Source: Brevibacterium sp.
GTDB taxonomy: Bacteria; Actinomycetota; Actinomycetes; Actinomycetales; Brevibacteriaceae
Length of the DNA stretch: 64,000 bases
Assembly: GCA_030457025.1 (NCBI GenBank)
Contig: JAKDSA010000002.1
Location: 39,012-103,011, forward strand
Direction of reading: 5' to 3'
The position numbers and the translations under genes were made by a program. Below are positions 10,253 through 20,000 of the stretch, one piece after another. Under the pieces are notes generated by a model that was not told the origin of the DNA, made no database searches, and saw nothing but the letters and a program-made list of their open reading frames with translations. Positions within the stretch are counted from its first letter, which is position 1; each line of letters starts with the position of its first letter.

Positions 10253-10293
10253 GAACTGCCCCGCACACCATCATCAGGTGTGCGGGGCAGTTC
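10253..10293 (+). terminator. rpmE2 terminator hairpin
   Basis: GAACTGCCCCGCACACC-ATCATCA-GGTGTGCGGGGCAGTTC perfect 17-bp stem. Confidence 0.85.
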
Positions 10294-10340
10294 TCATTGG
10301 TACCCGTCCTCATGTTGGGCGTCTGTGGCTTCGATGCCAT

Positions 10341-10364
10341 GACACGTCCCCGCGGGGACGTGTC
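10341..10364. repeat. 24-bp perfect palindrome GACACGTCCCCG|CGGGGACGTGTC
   Basis: Direct reading; shares core GTCCCCGCGGGGAC with 12539-12552. Confidence 0.9.
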
Positions 10365-10380
10365 AGCACAGGCGAGCGAG

Positions 10381-11205
10381 TCAGTCCACGCTGGCCACGA
10401 CGTCCGGTGACGGCTGCGTGCGTGCCGCCGGGTGGAGCAGCGAGGCCACGCCCGTGGCATTGTCGAGGCAGTTCGCGATGCCGTGAGCGACCTTCTCCTT
10501 CGCCGAGACGACCGCCTCTTGGATGCTCATGCCGTTGGCGATGCCAGCGGCGATCGATGAGGCGAACGAGCATCCTGCACCGTTGACGAGCTTCTCGTTG
10601 ACCTTGCGTGATCGCAGCGTTGTCAGACTCCGACCATCGAAGAGGATGTCGATCGCGTCGTCACCGGCCAAGCGCGCACCGCCCTTGACGACGACGTTCG
10701 CCGCTCCCTGAGCGTGGATGATCTGCGCGGCCTCGATCATGCCCTCGACCGAATCGATCGGATCGAGATCGGCCAGCGTCGCGGCCTCCTCGAGGTTCGG
10801 AGTGATGACGGTGGCCAAGGGCACGAGGTTGTCAACGAAGAGGTCTTTGAGGTCGACCATCGTGCCCGCGCCCTTGCATACGAGGACGGGATCGAAGACA
10901 TAGGGAAGCTCATTGGTCCCCAGCTTCTCGGCCAGGACGAGGGCGTTCTCCACGGACCCGAGCATGCCCGACTTGATGGCGTCGAACTTGTGCACGGCCA
11001 GCGTCGATTCGAGCTGTCGGGTCACAACCTCGGGGTCAATGAATTCCAGAACGTGGCTGAAGCTGTCGTTCGGGTCGAAGGTGACGATGCAGGTCACCGC
11101 GGCGGTGCCGAATGCGCCGTACTCTTCGAACATCTTCAGGTCGGCTTCAAGTCCTGCTCCGCCGGAGACGTCGGAACCGGCGACCGTGAGCACTTTGGAG
11201 GTCAT
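10381..11205 (-). CDS. thiD: hydroxymethylpyrimidine/pyridoxal kinase (PfkB/ribokinase fold)
   Basis: VAGSDVSGGAGLEADLKMFEEYG, DPVLVCKGAG, VTPNLEEA, GAGCSFASSIAA. Confidence 0.88.
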   Translation of the reverse strand: MTSKVLTVAGSDVSGGAGLEADLKMFEEYGAFGTAAVTCIVTFDPNDSFSHVLEFIDPEVVTRQLESTLAVHKFDAIKSGMLGSVENALVLAEKLGTNELPYVFDPVLVCKGAGTMVDLKDLFVDNLVPLATVITPNLEEAATLADLDPIDSVEGMIEAAQIIHAQGAANVVVKGGARLAGDDAIDILFDGRSLTTLRSRKVNEKLVNGAGCSFASSIAAGIANGMSIQEAVVSAKEKVAHGIANCLDNATGVASLLHPAARTQPSPDVVASVD

Positions 11206-11249
11206 AGTGATCCTTTCGCGAATTGCTGTCGGCAGAAGTCTACGCGCGT

Positions 11250-11714
11250 TCAGGACTCGCTGTATCCCTGCTGCCGCCACGCCTCGTAGATCGCGATCGA
11301 CGCAGAATTGGCGAGGTTGAGCGAACGTCTCGAGGCGAGCATCGGGATGCGCACGGACAGATCCACATGATCGTCGTCGACGACGGAATCGGGCAGTCCC
11401 GTCGACTCCGGCCCGAAGATGAGGACATCACCGTCACGGTAGTCCACCTCGGCGAAGGAATCGCTGGTATGGGTGGTGAAAGCGATCACTCGACGCTCGC
11501 CGAGGTGGTTCCACAGGTCCTGAAGCGACGAGTGCACGGTGACGTGGGCAAGATCGTGGTAGTCCAGTCCCGCACGGCGCAGTTTCGCGTCGGAGAGGTC
11601 GAAGCCCAGGGGCTCGACGAGGTGGAGGTGGGCTCCGGTGACCGCGGCCAGGCGAATGGCATTTCCGGTGTTGCCGGGGATCTCGGGCGTGTGGAAGACG
11701 ATGTCGATGTTCAT
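11250..11714 (-). CDS. trmL: tRNA (cytidine(34)-2'-O)-methyltransferase
   Basis: IVFHTPEIPGNTGNAIRLAA, FGPESTGLP, IPMLASRRSLNLANSASIAIYE. Confidence 0.92.
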   Translation of the reverse strand: MNIDIVFHTPEIPGNTGNAIRLAAVTGAHLHLVEPLGFDLSDAKLRRAGLDYHDLAHVTVHSSLQDLWNHLGERRVIAFTTHTSDSFAEVDYRDGDVLIFGPESTGLPDSVVDDDHVDLSVRIPMLASRRSLNLANSASIAIYEAWRQQGYSES

Positions 11715-11765
11715 ATGTGAACCATTTTGTCACTGTTTCTCAGATGCTTCGTCCCGGTGTCCGGT

Positions 11766-12485
11766 TCAGATATCCTGTGCACCGGCGCCGAGGCGGACGA
11801 GCAGATAGCCCTGCCGCGTCGCCTCGGGAAATCGCCCTGCTCGGTCGGGTTCGCGTTCGAGCCGAGTCACGGGTGTGAAGCCATGGGCGTGGAGTGAGAC
11901 GAGAACCGAGTCGATCGAGCGCCGGTGGAAGTCGAGTTCGACATCGTGTCCGGCTGCCTCGGACTGATGGTCGACCCGGTCACCGAGCTGGAAGGCCAAT
12001 TGGAACAGTCCTCCCGGCCGCAGAACGCGCGCGGCCTCGGCGAAGACCGTTGTCAGATCGTCGTCACGAACATGGATGATCGAATACCATGCGACGAGTC
12101 CCGAGAAACTGTCGTCGGGATAGGGCAGTGATGTCATGGAGCCGGTGGTGAAGTCCATGGTCGGATAGTGGCTCTGCGCGATGGCGATCATGGCCGGGGA
12201 GAGGTCGAGGCCTGTCGGGGACAGCCCCAGTGCTGCCAGGAACGCCGTGATCCGACCGGGGCCGCAGCCGATCTCCAAGATCTCGGCCTGCCCCGTCGAG
12301 AGCACGAGCTCGGAGAACGAGCCGAGGACGGCCCGATCATGTGGCTTCGCCGTGAGTTCGTCCGCGATCCATTCCGTGTAGAGGCCAGCGATCGCATCGT
12401 AGGAGGCTCGGGTAGCTGTCTCCCGGGGCGATTCCTGCCGGTTCATGCGGTCGTCGTTGATGTTCTCATCAGCCCCATCGGTCAT
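11766..12485 (-). CDS. class I SAM-dependent methyltransferase
   Basis: ILEIGCGPGRITAFLAALG, GLDLSPAMIAIA. Confidence 0.9.
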   Translation of the reverse strand: MTDGADENINDDRMNRQESPRETATRASYDAIAGLYTEWIADELTAKPHDRAVLGSFSELVLSTGQAEILEIGCGPGRITAFLAALGLSPTGLDLSPAMIAIAQSHYPTMDFTTGSMTSLPYPDDSFSGLVAWYSIIHVRDDDLTTVFAEAARVLRPGGLFQLAFQLGDRVDHQSEAAGHDVELDFHRRSIDSVLVSLHAHGFTPVTRLEREPDRAGRFPEATRQGYLLVRLGAGAQDI

Positions 12486-12538
12486 GCCGTCAGCCTACCG
12501 TCGAGACCCACTGATGGTCCCCTGGTCATCCTCGAAAC

Positions 12539-12585
12539 GTCCCCGCGGGGACTCTGCACACCGGACCCGGCGTCCCTGCGGGGAC
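12539..12585. repeat. pair of GTCCC(C/T)GCGGGGAC palindromes, 33-bp spacing
   Basis: GTCCCCGCGGGGAC at 12539-12552; GTCCCTGCGGGGAC at 12572-12585. Confidence 0.85.
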
Positions 12586-12803
12586 ACTTCACGGTGAGTC
12601 TGCGGCAGCGAGACTCATGTCATATAGAACGATCACGGAAGATCAGCGAATACGAATCGAATGAGCGGCCTGATCGGATCCTGTTGAAGTGACATGTCTC
12701 CGATCTCGTGTCAGTGGCTCCGCATATGGTGAAAGCACGGTTCGAGGTCATGGGGACTCACGAACCGAACGGCTGCAGAGGCCGAAGGGGAAAGGTGAGA
12801 GCC

Positions 12804-14585
12804 ATGATGGACAACGCAGGTGCAGATCCGCATGCAGATGTTCCGGATCCGTTCGCTGACTCGGAAATTCTGAACGGGATGAGCGTCAATCCCAGTGACT
12901 ACGGCTTGGACTGCCGTCCGCGGGCAGTCGTTTCGGGTTCTTCTGAACCCGATGCGTTCGACCGCAGTTTCGACGAAGACGTCCCGGCACAGATCTCTGA
13001 GGCCTCGCCTGCAAGGACGAGCACGAGAGGTGATGCGGGCGCTGACACGAGCGCGAGCGCTGATGGAGGCCAGGATGCAGACGCGGATGCCGAGGCAGAT
13101 GCTGGAACAGGGCTGGGCGGCCTGACTTCAGAGGAGCTGGTTGCCGACATTCGACGCAACGTCTCGTGCATCGCCTTCTGCCATGCACGAGTCATCGCGC
13201 TCATCGACGAAGTCGAACAGCGGGGCCTGTGGGCGCAGTGGGTGGGAGTGACGTCGTTGCCCCAATGGGTCATGCACATTGCCGCGGTGAGCGCGCACAC
13301 CGCACGGGAATACGTCCGAGTGATGATAGCGCTGCGCGAAATGCCGAAGGTGAAGGAGAGTCTGGGGGAGGGCAATGTCAGCTTCTCCAAAGTGCGTGAG
13401 GTGACCAGGCTCGTGGGACGCATCCCTGATGAGGACGCACTGCGCTTGGCTGATCTCTCCACCGGCAGCCAGATCGGTGTGGTGGCACGCAACTACCTCC
13501 AACTGTCCGCCTCGAACGAGACCAGCGAGGCTCCCCGTTTCCTTCCGAGTGACAGTGTGAGCATGCGAACCACCGAACCCGGACGGACCCGCATCACAAT
13601 CGACTTGGAAGAGGACGAAGCCGCCGAGATCTCCTCGATGCTCGAGGCAGCGCGCCATGCCCTCGAACAGCAGGCTGTCACAGACGGCCTCAGCGACGAA
13701 GGCAGCGCAGAATGTCCCCAGCTGACGACCGACACGAAGGAGAGGGACGGGGAGCGGGACGAGAAGCCGCCGTACGAGCCGATCTCGCAGGTCATGTGTC
13801 TGATGGAGATCGTGCATGCGTTTCCGCGGGCTGGCTCGGCCTCCACCGTTGACGTCGACCGCGCTCGTATGCTTGTGCATGCCTCCGCCGAGGTGGTCAC
13901 CCGATCCGGTGCCCGGGCCGAAGTCGAAGACTCCTCGGCAGTGGGAGATGCCAGCTCGGTGGAGGTGGATGCGAAGAAGGATGCGACGTGTCGGGTCGAC
14001 GGTTTCGGCGGCATCACCTCGGCGACTGCGCAACGACTGACCTGTGAGGCGCTGATCAGCGGTGCGATCAAGGACGCCGACGGAGACGTGCTCATGCTCG
14101 GGCGTTCGAAGAGACTGGTGAGCAGACGCCAACGACTGGCGCTGAGTGCACGGGACATAGGATGTCAGTTCCCGGGCTGCTTGGCCCGCAGACGATGCGA
14201 TGCTCACCACCTCCGTCCCTGGTCGCAGGGAGGGGCCACGGACCTGGACAATCTCATTCTGCTCTGCCGCACGCACCACACGGCGGTCCACAAATATGAG
14301 TTGAATATCTCACGGACCTCAGCCCCGTTCGCTGGAACTCTGGGCGGACAGGCTGCATTCGCCTTCTTCCTGCCCGATGGCTCGCAGCTGCTTCCGCTGG
14401 AAGAAGGGAAGCGGGGACGCCAGGTCTTCGATACGGCACGCTTGGTGGAGGCTGCCGAGGAGGCGGTGTCAAAGGCGGATCCGAGCACTCTCGGCGGCGG
14501 GTACGGATTCAGCCTGGACTATTGCATTGCCTGGATGTTCGAGGCGGAATGGCGACACGCCCGGGCAGACAATGCGGCTGCGTAA
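12804..14585 (+). CDS. DUF222/13E12-family HNH endonuclease-signature protein
   Basis: N-terminal DUF222-like region and intact HNH: GCQFPGCLARRRCDAHHLRPWSQGGATDLDNLILLCRTHH; start at ATG 12804 chosen for upstream GGGGAAAGG. Confidence 0.85.
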   Translation: MMDNAGADPHADVPDPFADSEILNGMSVNPSDYGLDCRPRAVVSGSSEPDAFDRSFDEDVPAQISEASPARTSTRGDAGADTSASADGGQDADADAEADAGTGLGGLTSEELVADIRRNVSCIAFCHARVIALIDEVEQRGLWAQWVGVTSLPQWVMHIAAVSAHTAREYVRVMIALREMPKVKESLGEGNVSFSKVREVTRLVGRIPDEDALRLADLSTGSQIGVVARNYLQLSASNETSEAPRFLPSDSVSMRTTEPGRTRITIDLEEDEAAEISSMLEAARHALEQQAVTDGLSDEGSAECPQLTTDTKERDGERDEKPPYEPISQVMCLMEIVHAFPRAGSASTVDVDRARMLVHASAEVVTRSGARAEVEDSSAVGDASSVEVDAKKDATCRVDGFGGITSATAQRLTCEALISGAIKDADGDVLMLGRSKRLVSRRQRLALSARDIGCQFPGCLARRRCDAHHLRPWSQGGATDLDNLILLCRTHHTAVHKYELNISRTSAPFAGTLGGQAAFAFFLPDGSQLLPLEEGKRGRQVFDTARLVEAAEEAVSKADPSTLGGGYGFSLDYCIAWMFEAEWRHARADNAAA

Positions 14586-14597
14586 ATCTTGCCTATT

Positions 14598-14613
14598 TCG
14601 AACGCTAGTTCGA
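14598..14613. promoter_or_regulatory. LexA/SOS box TCGAAC-GCTA-GTTCGA
   Basis: Exact match to actinobacterial LexA consensus TCGAAC(N4)GTTCGA immediately upstream of imuA'. Confidence 0.93.
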
Positions 14614-14624
14614 TAATGGATGTC

Positions 14625-15305
14625 ATGTCCGCAGCGCCACTCGTTGAACAGCTCAGCCGGGAGATGGGTATCTCCACGGCCGCTGCTCTGTTCGATGGGC
14701 CCCGACCCCGTCCCGTGGATCCGGTGCTGTCACCGATGTTCCGCCGAGGCGGCCTTCCTCGAGGCGAGATCGTGACACTGACCGGAGGCCAGTCCCTGAG
14801 CTGCGCCCTCGCCACGATCGCCGCAGCAACCCAGGAACAGAAATGGTGCGCCGGCATCGGACTCGGCGAACCGGCCGTGTCATCCATCGCCGACCTGGGC
14901 GTCGACCTCGACCATTTCGTCAATCTCGTCACCCCGGCCGAAGACTGGCTGCGTGTGGCCTCCATCCTCATCGAATCCTTCGACGTTCTCGTCGTCGACC
15001 CGGGATTTCTGCCCAGTGCGGGGGAGCGCGCCCGACTGCTGGCGAAGGTGCGCGAACGCAAGGTCAGCTTCATCAGCCTGACGTCGATGCCCGGGAGCAC
15101 CGAGCAGATCGAGATCACCGACACGCAGTGGTCGGGCACGGAACACGGCCACGGACGTCTCCGGTCCTGCCTCGTGCAGGCCCGATCACAGACCGGGGTT
15201 CATCGCTTCCTGCTGCCCGGACCTGCAGGAACTCCCGCCGAGGTGCCGGCACCCACCTCGGCGGTGGACGGTTTCGAACGGCCGGTGATCCGCAGTGTCA
15301 GCTGA
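14625..15305 (+). CDS. imuA': ImuA'-like RecA-fold protein of the mutasome
   Basis: FRRGGLPRGEIVTLTGGQSLSCALATIAAA; position immediately 5' of imuB-dnaE2 under an SOS box; ATG 14616 is an alternative start. Confidence 0.82.
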   Translation: MSAAPLVEQLSREMGISTAAALFDGPRPRPVDPVLSPMFRRGGLPRGEIVTLTGGQSLSCALATIAAATQEQKWCAGIGLGEPAVSSIADLGVDLDHFVNLVTPAEDWLRVASILIESFDVLVVDPGFLPSAGERARLLAKVRERKVSFISLTSMPGSTEQIEITDTQWSGTEHGHGRLRSCLVQARSQTGVHRFLLPGPAGTPAEVPAPTSAVDGFERPVIRSVS

Positions 15306-17031
15306 TCCCGCAGCTGGCCTCGCAGCTGGCCTCGCCACCGCGCGCAGCGAACCCTCCTCTGTGCGCAGCGAGCCCATAACCGGAGGCGACGGTCATCGCC
15401 GCACACTCGTCCTGACGGTTCCCGATTGGTCTGCGGTGGCGGCCGCGGCCGAACACGACCTCAGCCCGCGCACCCCGGTGGCGGTCCTCAGCGCAGGCAA
15501 GGTGATCGCCGCCAATGCGCCTGCCCGCGCAGCCGGAATCGCACTGGGCAACAACAAGCGCGCGGTCGGCTACCGCTGCCCCGAAGCACATGTGGTGGCC
15601 TGGGACGAGGACGTGGACAACAAACACTTCTCCGCGGGCGTCGGAGCCCTTGAGGAACTCGTGGCACGATTCACCCTGCTGGGCCCGGGCACGCTTGCCA
15701 TTCCCCTCGACTCGCTCAAGCATGGCTATGCCGATGAACCCAGTGCCGTCGAGGCCCTGATCTCCGCGCTCGTGTCCGCGACCGGGTGGGAATTCTTCCC
15801 CGGCATCGCCGACACCGTGTTCGCAGCAGTGCTCGCTGCGGGGCAGGCGCGACGGGTCGAACCGGGGGAGACCGTGGAATTCCTGGCCGCTCAGCCGATC
15901 ACCACCCTCGAATACGCCGGTGCCGGTGCCACCGAACTCATCGACACCTTCACCCAGCTGGGCCTGCGCACCCTGGGCGACCTGGCCGCACTCGACGCAC
16001 GAGACGTGACCTCACGATTCGCAGCGCTGGGCAAACATGCACACGACCTGGCAGCAGGAACCGGATGGACGCCCCTGCCCGATCACGTCCGCGAAGAGCG
16101 CCTCAACGTCGAACTCGGCCTGGATACGCCGACTACCCGCAGCGACACCTTGGGATTCCTGACCCGTCAACTCGCCGCCGACCTGCTGACCAAGGTGCGT
16201 CGCCGGGGGCTCGTGTGCACACAGATCACAATCGAACTCCTCGCTGTCTCCGGCCAGGCCTCGCATCGGACATGGCGGATCGAGGACATGAACGAGAACA
16301 CCATCGCCGACCGTCTGCGGTGGCAGGCAGAGGGATGGCTGGCCGGGGCCACCAGGCCGGGGTCGGCTCGCGCCCGGAACCGCTCAACCTCTGCCCGCAG
16401 AGACAAAACCTCTGCCCGCAGAGACAAGGAGGAACCGGCTCCGGACGAACCCGGCCCCGACCCCGAGGACTTCTCCGAAGAGGGCATCATCGCCGTGGGC
16501 CTCGTGGCCGCGGAACTGACCACCCCCATCGGCGCGACGAAGAGCCTTTTCGACGAGAACACCGGGCAGGTCACCCACACGCTGGAGCGGCTGCAGGGAC
16601 TGTTCGGCCCCGATTCGGTTCTGGTCCCGGGACTGCAGGGCGGGTGGGATCCGGCCGAGACGAATCTGTGGACGCCGTGGCAGCAGGCGGCGTCACCTGT
16701 GCGCAACCCCGGCGCGCCATGGCCGGGGGCATTGCACGCACCCCGACCGACGACGGTCGACCACCTGCCCATCGATGTGCTCGCAGTGGGAGGCCGACCA
16801 GTAGGGGCCCGACCCACAGGACTGGAATCGGTGCCGTTCACGATCCGCTTTCCCACCGGGGCGACCGAGGACATCGTCGACTATTCGGGCTCCTGGCCTG
16901 TCGAATCCGGCTGGTGGGACCCGGAGAGGGCCACCTACCGGACCCGTCTGCAGGTCGTGACCGATTCGGGGCGGGCCCTGCTGCTGAGCAAGGAGAACGG
17001 CCAGTGGTACCTCACCGGCCGGTACCGCTGA
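15295..17031 (+). CDS. imuB: ImuB, Y-family polymerase-like protein
   Basis: VPDWSAVAAAAE, PVAVLSAGKVIAANAPARAAGI, FPGIADTVFAA; overlaps imuA' and dnaE2. Confidence 0.88.
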   Translation: MSADPAAGLAAGLATARSEPSSVRSEPITGGDGHRRTLVLTVPDWSAVAAAAEHDLSPRTPVAVLSAGKVIAANAPARAAGIALGNNKRAVGYRCPEAHVVAWDEDVDNKHFSAGVGALEELVARFTLLGPGTLAIPLDSLKHGYADEPSAVEALISALVSATGWEFFPGIADTVFAAVLAAGQARRVEPGETVEFLAAQPITTLEYAGAGATELIDTFTQLGLRTLGDLAALDARDVTSRFAALGKHAHDLAAGTGWTPLPDHVREERLNVELGLDTPTTRSDTLGFLTRQLAADLLTKVRRRGLVCTQITIELLAVSGQASHRTWRIEDMNENTIADRLRWQAEGWLAGATRPGSARARNRSTSARRDKTSARRDKEEPAPDEPGPDPEDFSEEGIIAVGLVAAELTTPIGATKSLFDENTGQVTHTLERLQGLFGPDSVLVPGLQGGWDPAETNLWTPWQQAASPVRNPGAPWPGALHAPRPTTVDHLPIDVLAVGGRPVGARPTGLESVPFTIRFPTGATEDIVDYSGSWPVESGWWDPERATYRTRLQVVTDSGRALLLSKENGQWYLTGRYR

Positions 17032-20000
17032 TGGGCTTTTCGAATCCGCGCACCCCCTGGTCCCAGCTGGCCCGGCGACTGGAAGGCAAACAGACCAGTG
17101 ACAAGCAGGTCACCGACAGGCAAACGGTCGACAAACATGCCGATGGATCCGATGCGCCGGCCTTCTCCCGCCCCGACCGTCATCGGGTGTCGGTGGGCCC
17201 CGGCGGCTCCGACGGCGCCGGCCGGTATTCGAGCCCGGGGCAAGGGCCCATCCTGCGTACCTCGAACATCGAATGGGCGGAGCTGCACGTCCACTCCCAG
17301 TTCAGCTTCCTCGACGGGGCCTCCGACCCTGAGGAGCTCGTGGCAGCAGGTGCCGCCGCAGGCCTGACGTCCTTGGCGCTGACCGATCACAACGGTCTCT
17401 ACGGTGCAGTCCGGTTCGCTCATGCCGCCGCCGAGGTGGGTCTTCCCACCGTCTTCGGAGCTGAGCTGTCCGTGGGGTTGGAGGAGAAGATCCCGGGCCA
17501 GACCGACCCGGACGCCACCCATCTGCTCGTCCTCGCTCGCGGGGTCGAGGGCTACCACCGGCTGTCGATGGCCATCACCGAGGCCAACCTGGCCGGGGAG
17601 AAGAATCGGCCGGTGTTCGGTCTCGAGGAATTGGCCGCGATGAGCGGGGACTGGACGATCCTCACCGGTTGTCGCAAAGGCCCCCTGCGCCGGGCACTGG
17701 GGGATCCGGACGGTGGTCTCGGAGCCCTGCGCAAGCTCATCGCGCTCTTCGGGACCGAGCGAATCGCAGTCGAACTCAGCCGGGACGGGACTCCCGATGA
17801 CGACGAACGGCTGCGCCACCTCGGCGAGCTTGCACAGCGGACGAATCTGCCGATCGTGGCCAGCAACAGTGTGCACTTCGCCACCCGGGCACAGTGGAAG
17901 TCAGCACAGGTGAGGGCCTCCGTGAGGTCTCGGCTGTCCCTTGACGAGCTGGCCGGCTGGCTGCCGGCGACGGCGAACGCCCGCATTCACACGGGGGAGG
18001 AGATGGCCGCACGATTTCCCCGCCAGGCCCTGGAGAACGCAGTGGCCATCGGTCGAGAATGCTCCTTCGTCCTGGGCTCGGCCCGTCCGGACCTACCGCG
18101 CGCCCCGATGCCCGATGCCCGTGGAGCCGAAGAATATCTGAGAGAGCTCATCGAAGACCGCGGTGCCAAGCGCTACGGATCTCGGGCGACTGATCCGAAG
18201 GCGTGGGCCCAGCTCGATCGGGAGATGAACATGATCGCCGAACTGGGATTCTGCGGATACTTCCTCATTGTCTACGACATCACCGAGTTCTGCCATCGGG
18301 TCAACATCTTCTGCCAGGGGAGAGGCTCGGCGGCCAACTCCGCGGTCTGCTACGTCCTCGACATCACCGCCGTCGACGCGGTCAGACACGAACTCCTCTT
18401 CGACCGTTTCCTGTCACCGGACCGCAAGGGCTACCCGGACATCGACATCGACATCGAATCGGGCCGACGGGAGGAAGTCATCCAATATGTCTATGACCAT
18501 TTCGGTCGTGAACGCGCCGCCCAAGTCGCGAACGTCATCACCTACCGGGCGAAGTCAGCGATCCGGGACGCGGCCTTCAGCCTGGGGTACGAACCGGGCC
18601 AGCAGGACGCATTCTCAAAGGCCAGCAACCGCTGGTCGACCCTGCCCGAAGCCGAGGGCTCACCGGTCCCGGCCCCGGTGCTCACGATCGCAGACGACCT
18701 TCTCGGCTCACCTCGGCACCTGGGCATCCACTCAGGCGGCATGATCCTCGCCGACCGCCCCATCGGTGAGGTCGTCCCGATCGAGAAGGCCACGATGGGC
18801 CATCGCACCGTCGTTCAATGGGACAAGGACGACTGTGCCGCCATGGACCTGGTGAAGTTCGATCTGCTGGGACTGGGAATGCTCACCGCACTCCATGAGA
18901 TAGTCGACCTGGTCCACCGGCATACGGGTGAGCTCATCGAACGCGCCCACATCGACGACGAGGATGAGCGTGTCTACGAGATGCTGCAGAAGGCCGACGC
19001 AGTGGGTGTCTTCCAGGTCGAATCGCGGGCCCAGCTGGCGACCCTGCCCCGTCTGCGTCCCGAGACGTTCTACGATCTCGCCGTCCAAGTCGCCCTGATC
19101 AGACCAGGCCCCATCCAGGGCGGTTCCGTCCACCCCTACATCCGCAGACGGCAGGGTCTCGACGAGGTCGAATACTTACACCCGCTGCTGCGGAAGTCCC
19201 TGGCCAAGACCTACGGGGTGCCGCTGTTCCAAGAGCAGCTCATGCAGATGGCCATCGACGTCGGCGGTTTCACCGGCGCCGATGCCGACCAGCTGCGGCA
19301 GGCGATGGGATCGCGGCGGTCGGAGAAGAGGATGGCCGAACTGGCGCAGAAGTTCCAGGCCGGAGCCGCAGCCAAGGGAGTCGATGAGGAGACCGCGGAG
19401 TCCATCTTCTCCACGATTGCGGCGTTCGCGAACTACGGGTTCCCCGAATCGCATGCGATCAGCTTCGCGAACCTCGTCTACCAGTCGGCCTGGTTCAAAT
19501 ACCACTACCATGCGGCATTCACCGTGGGACTGCTGCGCAGCCAGCCGATGGGCTTCTACTCGCCGCAGTCGCTCGTCGCCGACGCCCGTCGCCATGGTGT
19601 GACGATCCTGCCCGTGGACATCCGCCACTCGATGGCCGCCAGCGATCTCGAACGACTCGAGTCCGGTGCTGGTGAATTCGGAATCCGGTTGGGGCTGGAT
19701 TCGGTGGCTCATGTCGGTTCCTTCGCCGAGGTGATCGTGACCGAACGCGCCAGGGCGCCGTTCACCTCGGTGACGGATTTAGCCGAGAGGACCGGACTCG
19801 GGAAGCAGGCACTCGAAGGGTTGGCGACCTCGGGGGCGCTGGCCTGCTTCGATCTCGACCGCAGGCAGGCACTGTGGGTGGCCGGTGGGGTCGCAGGCGC
19901 ACACCCGGGAGTGCTGCCGGGAACGGCCACGCTGACCTCGGCACCGAGCCTGCCGACCATGGATGCCTTCGACACGACCTTGGCAGAACTCTTCTCCACC

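Noticed and set aside
13128-14291. 387-aa minus-strand ORF
   Set aside because: High-GC shadow ORF antisense to the DUF222-HNH gene; no recognisable motifs
12804-14585. DUF222-HNH gene as part of a mobile element
   Set aside because: No flanking integrase, transposase, att-like repeats or composition break seen
15786-17030. ORF track extends the DnaE2 frame 415 codons upstream (1528 aa)
   Set aside because: The extension is out-of-frame shadow coding over imuB; the DnaE2 start at 17031 gives a TGATG overlap and conserved PHP N-terminus
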